Assembly (NCBI GenBank): GCA_964453575.1
Contig: CAYVRW010000003.1
Coordinates: forward strand, 1-60,332
Direction: 5' to 3'
Source: JABDBK01 sp964453575
GTDB taxonomy: Bacteria > Pseudomonadota > Gammaproteobacteria > DSM-16500
DNA: 60,332 nucleotides
Shown: one piece after another, positions 8,611 to 17,923 of the stretch
Numbering within the stretch: the first letter of the stretch is position 1
How the letters are laid out: each line of letters begins with the position of its first letter
Notes under the pieces: generated by a model
What the model saw: the letters and a program-made list of their open reading frames with translations, nothing else
Told to the model about the DNA's origin: nothing
Database searches by the model: none
Translations under genes and position numbers: made by a program

Positions 8611-9870
8611 TCATACCATATGATCAATAATTATGCTACCGAAGGTAGATGTGTTTACTTCTTGAGCACCATCCATCAGACGGGCAAAATCATAGGTGAC
8701 TTTTTTCGCAGCAATTGCACCTTCTATCCCTTTGATAATAAGATCAGCCGACTCATGCCATCCCATGTAACGCAGCATCATTTCAGCGGATAAAATTAAC
8801 GAACCTGGATTCACTTTATTCTGGCCTGCGTATTTTGGAGCAGTGCCATGGGTTGCTTCAAACATGCCTACGGTATCGCTTAAATTAGCTCCTGGGGCAA
8901 TTCCTATGCCACCTACCTCAGCTGCCAGCGCATCAGATATATAGTCGCCATTGAGATTTAACGTGGCTATAACGCTGTATTCGGCAGGGCGAATCAATAT
9001 TTGTTGTAAAAATGCATCGGCAATCACGTCTTTAATGACAATTTCTTTACCGTTAGTTGGGTTTTTCATTACATGCCAAGGGCCGTTATCCAATGGTTTA
9101 GCGCCAAATTCTTGACTTGCCAAGGCATATCCCCAATCACGGAAACCACCTTCCGTATATTTCATGATGTTGCCTTTGTGCACCAGAGTCACTGAACTTT
9201 TATCGTTATCAATCGCATATTGAATCGCTTTTCGGACTAAACGTTGCGTGCCATCTTTAGATACAGGTTTTACTCCAATGCCGCAATGCTCAGGGAAACG
9301 GATTTTTTTGACATGCATTTCGTTTTGTAAAAATGCTATCACTTTTTTAGCTTCAGGACTGTCTGCTGCCCATTCAATACCTGCATAAATATCTTCGGAA
9401 TTTTCCCTAAAAATCACCATATTAGTTTTCCAGGGTTCTTTGACTGGACTTGGCACACCTGGAAAATAACGTACAGGACGCAAACAAACGTATAAATCCA
9501 ATTCCTGACGCAAGGTCACGTTTAGCGAGCGTATCCCGCCGCCTACCGGGGTTGTCAAAGGGCCTTTAATAGAAACCACATATTCTTTGATGGCATCTAA
9601 AGTTTCTTTCGGTAACCAGGTATCTTTATCATAAATTTTAGTAGCTTTTTCACCGGCATAAACTTCCATCCAATGAATTTTACGTTTCCCTTGATAGGCA
9701 TTTTTGACTGCTGCATCAACGACTTTAATCATGACAGGTGAAATATCTACACCAATACCATCGCCTTCGATATAAGGAATGATAGGTTGATCGGGAATAT
9801 TTAATGAATTATTTGCATTAACGGTAATTTTTTGCCCATCAACAGGCACTTTAATATGCTGATACCCCAT
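8611..9870 (-). CDS. icd: Isocitrate dehydrogenase (NADP-dependent)
   Basis: TCA-cycle enzyme converting isocitrate to 2-oxoglutarate. The N terminus has the substrate loop IPYIEGDGIGVDISP, and the active-site segment GGGIRSLNVTLRQELDLY holds Ser115, the counterpart of the serine that AceK phosphorylates in E. coli. VIFRENSEDIYAGIEW and the NADP region GTAPKYAGQNKVNPGS are intact. 419 residues, normal for the E. coli-type homodimeric enzyme. A strong ribosome site (aaggag) lies seven bases before the ATG, and its own terminator follows. The clpS-to-icd gap holds no cspD, unlike E. coli. Confidence 0.97.
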   Translation of the reverse strand: MGYQHIKVPVDGQKITVNANNSLNIPDQPIIPYIEGDGIGVDISPVMIKVVDAAVKNAYQGKRKIHWMEVYAGEKATKIYDKDTWLPKETLDAIKEYVVSIKGPLTTPVGGGIRSLNVTLRQELDLYVCLRPVRYFPGVPSPVKEPWKTNMVIFRENSEDIYAGIEWAADSPEAKKVIAFLQNEMHVKKIRFPEHCGIGVKPVSKDGTQRLVRKAIQYAIDNDKSSVTLVHKGNIMKYTEGGFRDWGYALASQEFGAKPLDNGPWHVMKNPTNGKEIVIKDVIADAFLQQILIRPAEYSVIATLNLNGDYISDALAAEVGGIGIAPGANLSDTVGMFEATHGTAPKYAGQNKVNPGSLILSAEMMLRYMGWHESADLIIKGIEGAIAAKKVTYDFARLMDGAQEVNTSTFGSIIIDHMV

Positions 9871-9965
9871 GGGAAACTCCTTAGAAAAAAGCGCTATGGT
9901 AGCAATGCGGGGTCACTGTCACAACTATTATTAGTAGATGGCAAATTGGGAAGGGAATAAAATTC

Positions 9966-11030
9966 TCAACTCATTCTTTTAGATCGTGGCGAGGTAGGTG
10001 CAACTTCTTTGTTTTCTTTTTCCAGTTGCTTTTCTATGGGTTCCATATGTTTTTTTATTAGCTTAGTATTATCTGGTGTTGCTAAAGCAGCTAAAGCGCT
10101 AGAATCAGGCTCGTTTAATTTCTTATTTTCATGTACAGCAGCACTTAGACTTGCTGACAAAGCATTTATTTTCTGTACATGAGGATCATTAGACCCTAAC
10201 GTCTTTACTAATACCTGGTGCGCCTTAACAAGAGCGGGGTGATTTTCTTTTACGATTTTTTCGAAATTTTTTTGTAAAGCAGCTGGTGTGACACTGGGGT
10301 CAGCAGACATTTTCAGTAATTCATTTAATTGCTTTTGGACATCCCGCATTAAAAGCTCACTCGCTTCAATTGTTGCGTCGACTCGCTTAAACCTTTTTTT
10401 AGCTTTTTCAATTAAGGTGGGAGGCTTTATCTCATCTAAGACATGACATATGACTGTTCTTATAGGTAAAATTGACATTAATCTATCTTTTGCGAGTGCG
10501 TCACGGAGTAGCAAGGCATGCTCAGGCTGTATCTTGCCATTTTGAGTTACATTATTCTTTGTCAATATATTCAGCGCGTCCCCCGGCAACTCGGGCCCAA
10601 ACAAAGGTCGAAAACTATCTAGGCCTCCGCCAGCCTTCACATTTTTTGCTACCTTCGCAAGAAAGGGCTCATTGAGATTCAAAGCTATATCATAGGGGCC
10701 CGCTGCCGTAATATATTTTTCTACTAGCTCCTCTGCTTTTGCTTGCTTTTTATCCTCTGGCAAAAGGCTTGCTTGATAAAGATCTTGGATAAAATGCCAC
10801 TCAACACCTGAATATAATTCTGAAAAGACAGTGTTTAAAGCAGCATTAAAATGTGGATTGTTTTCACATATTCGTATTGATACTACTGACCCATTCCCCT
10901 CTAGTGGTAAAGGCACTTGATACACTTTTAAAAATTCCTGAAGTGATTGCTGTGTTTTTTCACTGGTTGAAGGCCGGCCTTCTTCTTTTTCTGTATTCAC
11001 AGAATCAGTAGGATCATGAGATGTTGTCAT
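9966..11030 (-). CDS. Hypothetical protein, helical, possible effector
   Basis: I do not recognise a family. The start at 11030 (MTTSHDPTD) is preferred because ggagga lies eight bases upstream; the longer reading frame back to 11120 lacks such a site. The 354-residue product has no signal peptide or membrane segment. Residues 1-40 are polar and acidic, the middle is mixed, and the last 150 residues are strongly helical and charged, with coiled-coil character (IEKAKKRFKRVDATIEAS, QKNFEKIVKENHPALVKAH). The C terminus is polar with EKENKE and a basic SPRSKRMS end. Location between icd and other orphan genes plus this composition suggest a secreted effector, which is inference only. Confidence 0.6.
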   Translation of the reverse strand: MTTSHDPTDSVNTEKEEGRPSTSEKTQQSLQEFLKVYQVPLPLEGNGSVVSIRICENNPHFNAALNTVFSELYSGVEWHFIQDLYQASLLPEDKKQAKAEELVEKYITAAGPYDIALNLNEPFLAKVAKNVKAGGGLDSFRPLFGPELPGDALNILTKNNVTQNGKIQPEHALLLRDALAKDRLMSILPIRTVICHVLDEIKPPTLIEKAKKRFKRVDATIEASELLMRDVQKQLNELLKMSADPSVTPAALQKNFEKIVKENHPALVKAHQVLVKTLGSNDPHVQKINALSASLSAAVHENKKLNEPDSSALAALATPDNTKLIKKHMEPIEKQLEKENKEVAPTSPRSKRMS

Positions 11031-11182
11031 AGTAGCAATCCTCCACACCCATGATTTATTATAACACATAGCGCAGGTGCTACGGTTTTCCGGAAAATAA
11101 GATGTGAGAAAAAAGTCCATTTTATCAATTCGTTATTAAAAAATTTTTGCTTGGAAATGAACTTTACGATTTAAAAAATCGC

Positions 11183-12436
11183 TTAAGGACGTAAATTCTC
11201 TTTAGGTTCTTCCGCAATTTTAGCTGAATTTTTTTCACGAACAGTTTTCTGAAACCCCAAATATTCATTTATTATTCCTGTTAAATCCTTATTACGTAAG
11301 TGGTTATCGATTAAATGACAATAACGTTCTTTGTAACCCACGTCGATTTCAACAATTTGACATTCACTCATTGCAATAATAGATCCATTATACGGGTTCC
11401 ATGCAAGTGAAATAGTAGGACCATAATCAGACAATCGAATAAGATCTAAAGTTGTTGTATGAATTAATTTATTTTCATTTGAAAAAAAATTAATTACGCC
11501 ATTTTCCAATGCAACAACATATCCATCCGGCGTGAAAACGACAGAACAAATAGCATTTTTGATAATTCTTTTTAAAGGACGTCCGCATAACTGTAAACCA
11601 GCCTTGTTTGTTGATTCTGTTTCAAAAAGCACTTGCGGATCATGTTCGCCAACTTTTTTCATCAATCTATATTGAGTAAAATTTTCATTAATCTCAATCC
11701 AATATATTTCACCTATAACTTTGTTAGAAATATTACGAATAAACCCTACCTCTTGTCTTGTAAAAAGATGCTTTATTTCAAATGTGGTTAAGTCAATAGA
11801 TGCAAACCAAAAATTCATACCTCTCGGACGAGAAACAGCATAATTTGAGCCAGATATTATGAGCATATCACTTGAGTTAAAAAAAACATCCGAAACATAT
11901 TTTCCTCTAATGACTTCCTGATCTAAATTTATTTTTTTCACTAACCTTAAAGTTTTTATGTCCCAAATGGCGATTTGATGTTTTTCTTCAAGCGAGTTAA
12001 CATGAAAACTCAAAAGCTGATCGCCATAAGGAGAAACTTCAAATTTATAAATATCAAGGTGTAATCCTTCTTCTCTGCAATTACCAAACAATTTCTTAAT
12101 GGTACTTTCACCCATTTCTTGTAAATTTTGTAAGTAGATATTCCCATTTTTCGCTGAAACTAAATATTTCCCATCAATAACAGTGAATGGCTTTATAGCA
12201 TCAGAACTTTTCACGAGTTGCTGTGGATGACCCGTTTTGGTACATAAAACAATGAGCTGTTCTTTATATTTTTCCTTGTTTGATAATGAACAAAGGACCT
12301 TATTATTTGGCAATGAATACAAACGATTAAAATGTAAGTGTAACTTACTATTACTATCACTTAATGCTTTCATGGTAATGGATTTAGGTAATGAATTTTG
12401 ATTGTTTGTGGATTTATTAACTTGTTTTCTAAACAT
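11183..12436 (-). CDS. Beta-propeller (WD40-like) protein, unknown function
   Basis: Start at 12436 (MFRKQVNKST), with ggag six bases upstream; the ORF extends four codons further back. 417 residues, no signal peptide. Repeated blocks of about 40-50 residues alternate short beta strands, with WD-type phrases such as IAIWDIKTLRLVKKI, ICSVVFTPDGYVVALENGVI and ISLAWNPYNGSIIAMS, so a seven-bladed propeller is likely. The charged tail (KNSAKIAEEPKENLRP) is disordered. Similar eukaryote-like propellers occur among intracellular gammaproteobacteria, where some are effectors. Base composition is AT-richer than the neighbouring housekeeping genes. Confidence 0.65.
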   Translation of the reverse strand: MFRKQVNKSTNNQNSLPKSITMKALSDSNSKLHLHFNRLYSLPNNKVLCSLSNKEKYKEQLIVLCTKTGHPQQLVKSSDAIKPFTVIDGKYLVSAKNGNIYLQNLQEMGESTIKKLFGNCREEGLHLDIYKFEVSPYGDQLLSFHVNSLEEKHQIAIWDIKTLRLVKKINLDQEVIRGKYVSDVFFNSSDMLIISGSNYAVSRPRGMNFWFASIDLTTFEIKHLFTRQEVGFIRNISNKVIGEIYWIEINENFTQYRLMKKVGEHDPQVLFETESTNKAGLQLCGRPLKRIIKNAICSVVFTPDGYVVALENGVINFFSNENKLIHTTTLDLIRLSDYGPTISLAWNPYNGSIIAMSECQIVEIDVGYKERYCHLIDNHLRNKDLTGIINEYLGFQKTVREKNSAKIAEEPKENLRP

Positions 12437-12644
12437 AATACACTCCATGTTAAAATTATTGATTATGGTAAGTGAATAATATTGGCATAATCAAATCCTT
12501 ATTATAAAAAATTCCATTTTTTATTATTATTTTTTTGAGCAAGAAAAAGACGGACTCGGGCACGAAAAATCAGTGGATTGCGCGACAATGTGCCATCCCC
12601 GAGGTAACTATCGGATTATCCTTTAATGGCTACAGACATGATAT

Positions 12645-12673
12645 TTGCAAAAAGTGCAAAGATATACTATAAT
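12645..12673 (+). promoter_or_regulatory. Sigma-70 promoter of the mazEF-like operon
   Basis: TTGCAA (12645-12650), a 17-base spacer and a perfect TATAAT (12668-12673). This is the best consensus promoter seen in the window, 36 bases before the antitoxin start. Confidence 0.75.
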
Positions 12674-12685
12674 GTTACATGTAAC
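12674..12685. promoter_or_regulatory. Palindromic operator candidate for the MazE-like antitoxin
   Basis: A perfect 12-base palindrome, gttacatgtaac, abuts the TATAAT box and covers the expected transcription start. Type II antitoxins normally repress their own operon from such a site. Confidence 0.6.
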
Positions 12686-12708
12686 GATAAGTAGGCGAGG
12701 ATAATATC

Positions 12709-12921
12709 ATGCCAAAGAGTACTGCTATGAGAGTACAAAAACATCGAAACTCCTTGCGAGACTCCGGTTTGCGTCCTATTCAAATATGGGTTCCAGATAC
12801 GCGCAAAGCAGGGTTTAAGAAGGAGTGCCATCGACAATCTTTGCTAATAAAGAATGACGCACAAGAGCATGATATTTTGAAGTGGATTGAATCTGTTTCA
12901 GATGATGAGGGCTGGGAATGA
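12709..12921 (+). CDS. MazE-family antitoxin (DUF3018 type)
   Basis: 70-residue protein with the characteristic opening MPKSTAMRVQKHR followed by SLRDSGLRPIQIWVPDTR and a tail ending DDEGWE, typical of the DUF3018 antitoxin MazE family. The N-terminal part is expected to bind DNA and the acidic tail to cover the toxin active site. The stop codon overlaps the toxin start in an ATGA (12918-12921), so the two are translationally coupled. It has its own promoter and a palindrome at the start site, consistent with autoregulation. Confidence 0.88.
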   Translation: MPKSTAMRVQKHRNSLRDSGLRPIQIWVPDTRKAGFKKECHRQSLLIKNDAQEHDILKWIESVSDDEGWE

Positions 12922-13241
12922 AAAGAGGAGATTTAGTTACGGTATCTTTACCTGGAGACTATGGAAAACCAAGACCTGCTTTAATTATACAATCGAATTT
13001 ATTTGACGATCATCCTTCTGTCACAATTCTACCTATAACAAGCGACCTCAGAGAAACACCTTTGTTTCGAATTTCGATTGAACCAAGCGAAAAAAATGGG
13101 CTTCGTAAGCTTTCTCAGATAATGATTGATAAAGCTCATACGGTTTCAAGAGATAAACTGAGCGAGCCATTTGGGACGTTAAATGATGTTTCTATGTTAA
13201 AGATTAATCGAGCTTTAGCTTTATTCCTAGGTTTTGCCTAA
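12918..13241 (+). CDS. Type II toxin, PemK/MazF-family endoribonuclease
   Basis: 107 residues with the PemK/MazF fold signature: MKRGDLVTVSLPGDYGKPRPALIIQS at the N terminus (RPAL loop), the VTILPITSDLRETPLFRI strand pair and KLSQIMIDKAHTVSRDKL, whose Asp/Lys stretch forms the active face. Expected to cut mRNA at short motifs when not bound by its antitoxin. Full length for the family with no visible damage. It overlaps the antitoxin by four bases and ends in front of hairpin repeat copy B. Confidence 0.9.
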   Translation: MKRGDLVTVSLPGDYGKPRPALIIQSNLFDDHPSVTILPITSDLRETPLFRISIEPSEKNGLRKLSQIMIDKAHTVSRDKLSEPFGTLNDVSMLKINRALALFLGFA

Positions 13242-13250
13242 TTTTTATAA

Positions 13251-13289
13251 TAGGGTGGGCACGTCGCCGTGCTCCTTCGCCCACCCTAC
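13251..13289. repeat. Hairpin repeat, copy B (GGTGGGCACGTCGC family)
   Basis: The perfect arms tagggtgggc (13251-13260) and gcccaccct with following a (13279-13288) enclose acgtcgccgtgctcctt. The same unit occurs in copies A and C. It lies between the convergent toxin and permease genes and probably works as a transcription stop for both. Confidence 0.8.
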
Positions 13290-13292
13290 GCT

Positions 13293-14504
13293 TTAAACAT
13301 GCATCTTCCACAAACTCAAACTCAGCACTACCAAAGCAACTGCAATAATAAAACACAAAAGCCATTTTCCGCCTATCACTTGATAATGTTTTTCAGTCGA
13401 ATAATGTTTATAGTAACGTCCGCTCCAAGCCATGAGCGCAGGTAATAACACTACTAAAAAGATTGCACATATCCCCGCATAACTAAATGATTGAATAAAA
13501 ACACTAGGTTTAAACAATACAATCGCTAAGGGAGGTAAAAAAGTTAAGCCATAGATCAATAGACTCTTATAAGCAGATTTTTCTGCTTTCACATTTTTCA
13601 AACCATCCGATAAAAAATCCGCAAGACCCAAAGCACAACTTAAAAATGCTGTTAAGATACAAATCACAGTAAATACATGCGCCAAACCAGTTACCGATGG
13701 ATTTCTTAAAAAATGGCTTAATGCAATGGACAAATCTGTCGCAGAACCGCCTTTCGCCATTAAAAAGGTCAAACTACCCTCACCTTCTCTTGGCAAGGCT
13801 CCGAGAATGACAATATTCCATAAAATATAAGAAACTAATGGAATTAAACTTCCCACCACCACCGCAAGACGTAATTTTTTAACATCACCCTCAAAATAGC
13901 TTCGTAAGCTAGGAATAATGTTTGCAAAACCAAATGATGTTAGCATCACCATCACGGTTGATGTCATCCAAAACAATCGGCCATTTGTCAAAAATTCTAG
14001 CTTTATATAAGGTGTTACCAAGAAAATTAATAACAATAAGGAACCCAATTTGGTCAACATTAACAAACGATTGACATAATCCACCGGTCGAATGCCTTTA
14101 ACGACGATATATCCAAAAATGCCAGTAAATAACACCGCATCAAGCCATAAAGGTAAATGAATGGAAACCCATCCACTGATTTCATCAAAAAGCGCGACGC
14201 CGCCTGATACGTAAGCAGTCATTAACGCATAAAGTAACAACAAATAGGTAGCCCAGGCCAACCAAGCACCGGATCGCCCTAAGGTCTCTTTTGCCATGGT
14301 TATAATATTGCTGCGTGAAGGGAACCAAAGATTCACTTCCATCATGAGCAATGCACTTGCCGTCATCACAGCCCATGTTGCGATTAACATCATGGTTGAA
14401 TTGAAAAAACCTAACTCTGCTGTCACCATAGGCAAAGCTAGCATACCGCCGCCAATAGACGTGCCTACGATGAGCAATATACCGCCTGTAATTTTTGTAT
14501 CCAT
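13293..14504 (-). CDS. Aromatic amino acid permease (TyrP/Mtr-like, HAAAP family)
   Basis: Inner-membrane proton symporter, 403 residues, with about eleven hydrophobic helices. The N terminus carries the family signature GGILLIVGTSIGGGMLALPM in helix 1, then MEVNLWFPSRSNIITMAKETLG after helix 2. Likely substrate is tyrosine or tryptophan; the sequence alone does not tell which. Intracellular relatives often rely on imported amino acids. It stands alone, divergent from nothing on its 5' side and convergent with the toxin gene. Confidence 0.85.
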   Translation of the reverse strand: MDTKITGGILLIVGTSIGGGMLALPMVTAELGFFNSTMMLIATWAVMTASALLMMEVNLWFPSRSNIITMAKETLGRSGAWLAWATYLLLLYALMTAYVSGGVALFDEISGWVSIHLPLWLDAVLFTGIFGYIVVKGIRPVDYVNRLLMLTKLGSLLLLIFLVTPYIKLEFLTNGRLFWMTSTVMVMLTSFGFANIIPSLRSYFEGDVKKLRLAVVVGSLIPLVSYILWNIVILGALPREGEGSLTFLMAKGGSATDLSIALSHFLRNPSVTGLAHVFTVICILTAFLSCALGLADFLSDGLKNVKAEKSAYKSLLIYGLTFLPPLAIVLFKPSVFIQSFSYAGICAIFLVVLLPALMAWSGRYYKHYSTEKHYQVIGGKWLLCFIIAVALVVLSLSLWKMHV

Positions 14505-14549
14505 GCTGACCTCTCTCGTTATAAAAATTAATTTTATCGCGTCAGAGAT

Positions 14550-16715
14550 TTATTTAACAGTCCGTTTATGGTTAGGTTCACCGTGAATTGTGACAGCTAA
14601 GGATTCACTTTGACTTTCTAAAGGCTCATGAATTGTTACAGCAGTGGATTCACTTGATGCCTGCGGTTGATGTTTTGGAAAGAATCGATTCCTAAACCCT
14701 GTTGAAAGACTCATAAATTCACTCAGTGACATGGGGGATATAAATGGTGCAATCAATGGAAGTGCCATGTTTAATTTGCTATGCATTCCTTGCATGAGTA
14801 AAATCTGAATTTCGGGTTGCGACCATCCTAGTGATTGATGATAACTAATGTTTTCCACTTTCATTCTCTCACTATGATATGTTGCTTTAGAAATTAAGTC
14901 TGTTAAAGGATAGTTAACAAAAAGTTCCAACTTCTCAACAAACTGCTTAAAGAAGTTTGTACCAACCGCTTTTGTTAACATTTCCAAAACCCTTGCTTTA
15001 TCAACACATCCTCCCTTCTCCTGTTTTAAACTCGCGAAATATACAAAAAAATCAAAATAATGTGTTGGAAAATGCTTTTCGACTTTCTCTAAAAACGGGT
15101 AAAATTCTTTTTCTTGATTGTTTTCGAAAAAATTTCGCAAGGTGTTTCCCAATATGGTATCAATGGACTGAGTCTCCTGAGGATTTATATCTTTGGAACA
15201 TTCAATTATCCTGTCGCTAGATTCTTTCGTTACAGCAGTTCTAGTGGTCATTACTGTTATATGTGATGTTATTAGGTTATCATCGGCAGTTGAAGGAAAC
15301 TTTGTATTAAACTCTGTTAAACAATTTGTATGACCGCCCTCTCTCAAATGAACTTTAATGAAACTTTTAACAAGAATCTTCTTCTCTGGCTCAACTCCGT
15401 TAAATAATTTGTAAACTTCCGCCATATTTCCGAGAAAAGCAAAGCCACGCACCATCCCTTGTAAGATTGCTTGATAGATAGCTGAGCTTTCGTGCCTTGC
15501 TTTTTCTAATAAGAGATAAGCCTCTACTTTTCGTCCATTTTTTACAAGTTCCATAGTCAAAACTTCGAACACATTTTCGAACACTTTATTGATATGATCA
15601 GAGTATTCATTTTTCACTTTTGCTAAAAAGGCCTCAATAGCTTTGGTGTCATTACCACCTATATTAATCTCACCCATTCGACTACAAATAGCAATTAAGA
15701 CCTCAGGGATAGAAAAAGAATAATCACGCTTTGTTTTTTCTAATAATTCATCGACAGCTTCTTTGTGTCCACCACTCACAAAACCCATAGCCATAGCTTG
15801 TAATATAAGTGATACAACCTTTTCTGGATGCTCTTTCTCCCTAGCTATTTTTGCTAAAAATGCAAAAGCTGCTGACTTATTACCACAAACACTCAACTGA
15901 TGGGGAATATCTTTCAAGATTTCACTAAAGGTCGAACAATGATTATGCTTTAGGTCGTCTAAGCAAATATACATTTCTTCTATAGAATTGCTTTTTGCAA
16001 GACCCAATATTTTGTTAATTAATATCTCAGTTTCAAAAGCAGGAAATTGGCTAAGCAATTTGTTAATCGAAATCTGATCTCCGCTTTGAGAGAACACATA
16101 TACTATGGAACCTACCACTTCGCTCATAGAAGACGCATGGTTGTTCCTGACATAGGTTAAAAATGATTCAATCTCATTTTTCTGATATTCAGCAAGCTCG
16201 CTGGCTATTTGTCCTAAAACCAAACTTGTGTAAGCTGGATAATCGCGATTCACTCTAGTTATATAATCCTCTCTGTTGGACTTATTTAGAGCAAATCCGC
16301 TTGCTATAAGTTTTAATGTACGTTTAATATAAGCAGGGTGATACGTCTTAATGGTGTCTAAGTACTGATAAGCCTCTCCTTCTTCTCCGTTAAAAGCCGC
16401 GCCGCGAGCAAGTACAGGTAATATGAAGGGAACAAGACTGGGTCTTTCGCTTTTTACCTTGTCTAGTAATTCCGTAGCCTCTTTTTTATGTCCACCCATA
16501 GCATAACCAGCAATGGCTCTAATGCTGGATGCATTACGCTGTAATAAAAAATTAACTGCTGCAACATTTTTTTTACGAGCTAATATACTGATAGCAGAAT
16601 AATAACCTTCTTCTTCAAAATCAATACATACCGAAGATAAGGCATCTTGGAGCAGTTTTTCATCTTGAATCTCGGCAGCAGTCCGAACAGATGGTAATGG
16701 TTGTGTTGATCTCAT
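14550..16715 (-). CDS. Large helical-repeat protein (TPR/PPR-like), unknown function
   Basis: 721 residues without signal peptide or membrane span. From residue 40 to about 430 it consists of degenerate helical-hairpin units of about 35-45 residues, seen in recurring phrases such as GYAMGGHKKEATELLDKVK, GAAFNGEEGEAYQYLDTIK, GFVSGGHKEAVDELLEKTK and GFAFLGNMAEVYKLFNGV; the spacing suggests TPR- or PPR-type superhelices. The tail repeats a short module, SxxVTIHEPLES then SLAVTIHGEP. A weak ribosome site (gagga) precedes the ATG. Solenoid proteins of this kind in Legionellales are often effectors; that is inference. No enzyme motif was seen. Confidence 0.65.
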   Translation of the reverse strand: MRSTQPLPSVRTAAEIQDEKLLQDALSSVCIDFEEEGYYSAISILARKKNVAAVNFLLQRNASSIRAIAGYAMGGHKKEATELLDKVKSERPSLVPFILPVLARGAAFNGEEGEAYQYLDTIKTYHPAYIKRTLKLIASGFALNKSNREDYITRVNRDYPAYTSLVLGQIASELAEYQKNEIESFLTYVRNNHASSMSEVVGSIVYVFSQSGDQISINKLLSQFPAFETEILINKILGLAKSNSIEEMYICLDDLKHNHCSTFSEILKDIPHQLSVCGNKSAAFAFLAKIAREKEHPEKVVSLILQAMAMGFVSGGHKEAVDELLEKTKRDYSFSIPEVLIAICSRMGEINIGGNDTKAIEAFLAKVKNEYSDHINKVFENVFEVLTMELVKNGRKVEAYLLLEKARHESSAIYQAILQGMVRGFAFLGNMAEVYKLFNGVEPEKKILVKSFIKVHLREGGHTNCLTEFNTKFPSTADDNLITSHITVMTTRTAVTKESSDRIIECSKDINPQETQSIDTILGNTLRNFFENNQEKEFYPFLEKVEKHFPTHYFDFFVYFASLKQEKGGCVDKARVLEMLTKAVGTNFFKQFVEKLELFVNYPLTDLISKATYHSERMKVENISYHQSLGWSQPEIQILLMQGMHSKLNMALPLIAPFISPMSLSEFMSLSTGFRNRFFPKHQPQASSESTAVTIHEPLESQSESLAVTIHGEPNHKRTVK

Positions 16716-16823
16716 GATTATATTTTCCTCGTGTATTTTGTTATGCTTGCAACGTTGCAGGCTTGGTTTTGATCAAAAAGTAGGCTATTATAACCAAAGA
16801 AAGAGCTATTTTTCAACAATTTT

Positions 16824-17909
16824 ATGAAAAAAAGGTCAAAAAAACACATCATCGTAGGCATGTCCGGAGGGGTCGATTCCTCCGTTGCAGCCCTATTGCT
16901 TAAACAGCAAGGGCACTATGTGGAAGGTGTTTTCATGAAAAATTGGGAGCAGGATGACACAGACACCTACTGTCCTGCAAGTATCGATATGGCTGATGCG
17001 GAAGCCGTTTGTAATAAGTTAGAAATAAGCTTACATAGAGTTAATTTTGCCGAGGAATATTGGCAGCGGGTGTTCACTCATTTTTTAGCTGAATATCAAG
17101 CAGGCCGCACCCCCAATCCTGATATTTTATGCAACAAGGAAATTAAATTTAAAGCATTTTTGGATTATGCCAAAAACCGGGGTGCTGATTTTATTGCAAC
17201 AGGCCACTATGCTAAAATTCACCGCCATCAAGATCAAACTTTTTTATTAAAAGGCTTAGATAATACCAAAGATCAAAGCTATTTTTTACATGCTCTTAAT
17301 CAAGAACAATTGTCGCAAAGCCTGTTTCCTGTGGGTGAATTATGCAAAAAAACCGTACGCAAAATCGCAGAAGAAGCAGGTTTTCTTAATCATCAAAAAA
17401 AAGACAGCACAGGCATTTGTTTTATTGGCGAACGCAAATTCAAAACATTTTTAAATGACTTTTTGCCTGCACAATCTGGAAATATAGTCACTTTGGAAGG
17501 CGAAGCCATAGGTCAACACGATGGACTGATGTTTTATACGATAGGCCAACGTCAAGGTTTAAAAATTGGCGGCCGCAAAAATGCGCAAGAAATACCTTGG
17601 TATGTTGTTGCGAAAGACCTAAAAAATAATAATTTAATCGTCACACAAGGACACGACCACCCTGCTTTATATAAAAAGACGTTAATTGCCGCAAACCTAC
17701 ATTGGATCAATGGGCTGCCTTCTCAATTGCCTTTAGCTGCATTTGCAAAAACACGCTACCGTCAAGCTGATCAAGCGTGTATCATCACTCCTATATGCAA
17801 TGAGCAATACAAAATCGATTTTCAGGAACCACAACGAGCTATTACTCCAGGCCAATCGGTTGTTTTTTATCAGGAAACAACTTGTCTGGGGGGTGGTATC
17901 ATTGTTTAG
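16824..17909 (+). CDS. mnmA: tRNA-specific 2-thiouridylase MnmA
   Basis: ATP-dependent enzyme that thiolates U34 of tRNA-Lys, -Glu and -Gln using sulfur relayed by TusE. The PP-loop SGGVDSS is at residues 14-20, the first catalytic cysteine in NPDILCNKEIKF (C103) and the second in STGICFIGE (C199). The RQGLKIGG and AITPGQSVVFY segments of the C-terminal barrels are present. 361 residues, full length. The stop codon is embedded in the ribosome site of the next gene (TTTAGGAGGG), so the two are coupled, and purB follows. Confidence 0.97.
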   Translation: MKKRSKKHIIVGMSGGVDSSVAALLLKQQGHYVEGVFMKNWEQDDTDTYCPASIDMADAEAVCNKLEISLHRVNFAEEYWQRVFTHFLAEYQAGRTPNPDILCNKEIKFKAFLDYAKNRGADFIATGHYAKIHRHQDQTFLLKGLDNTKDQSYFLHALNQEQLSQSLFPVGELCKKTVRKIAEEAGFLNHQKKDSTGICFIGERKFKTFLNDFLPAQSGNIVTLEGEAIGQHDGLMFYTIGQRQGLKIGGRKNAQEIPWYVVAKDLKNNNLIVTQGHDHPALYKKTLIAANLHWINGLPSQLPLAAFAKTRYRQADQACIITPICNEQYKIDFQEPQRAITPGQSVVFYQETTCLGGGIIV

Positions 17910-17923
17910 GAGGGCAAACAAAA

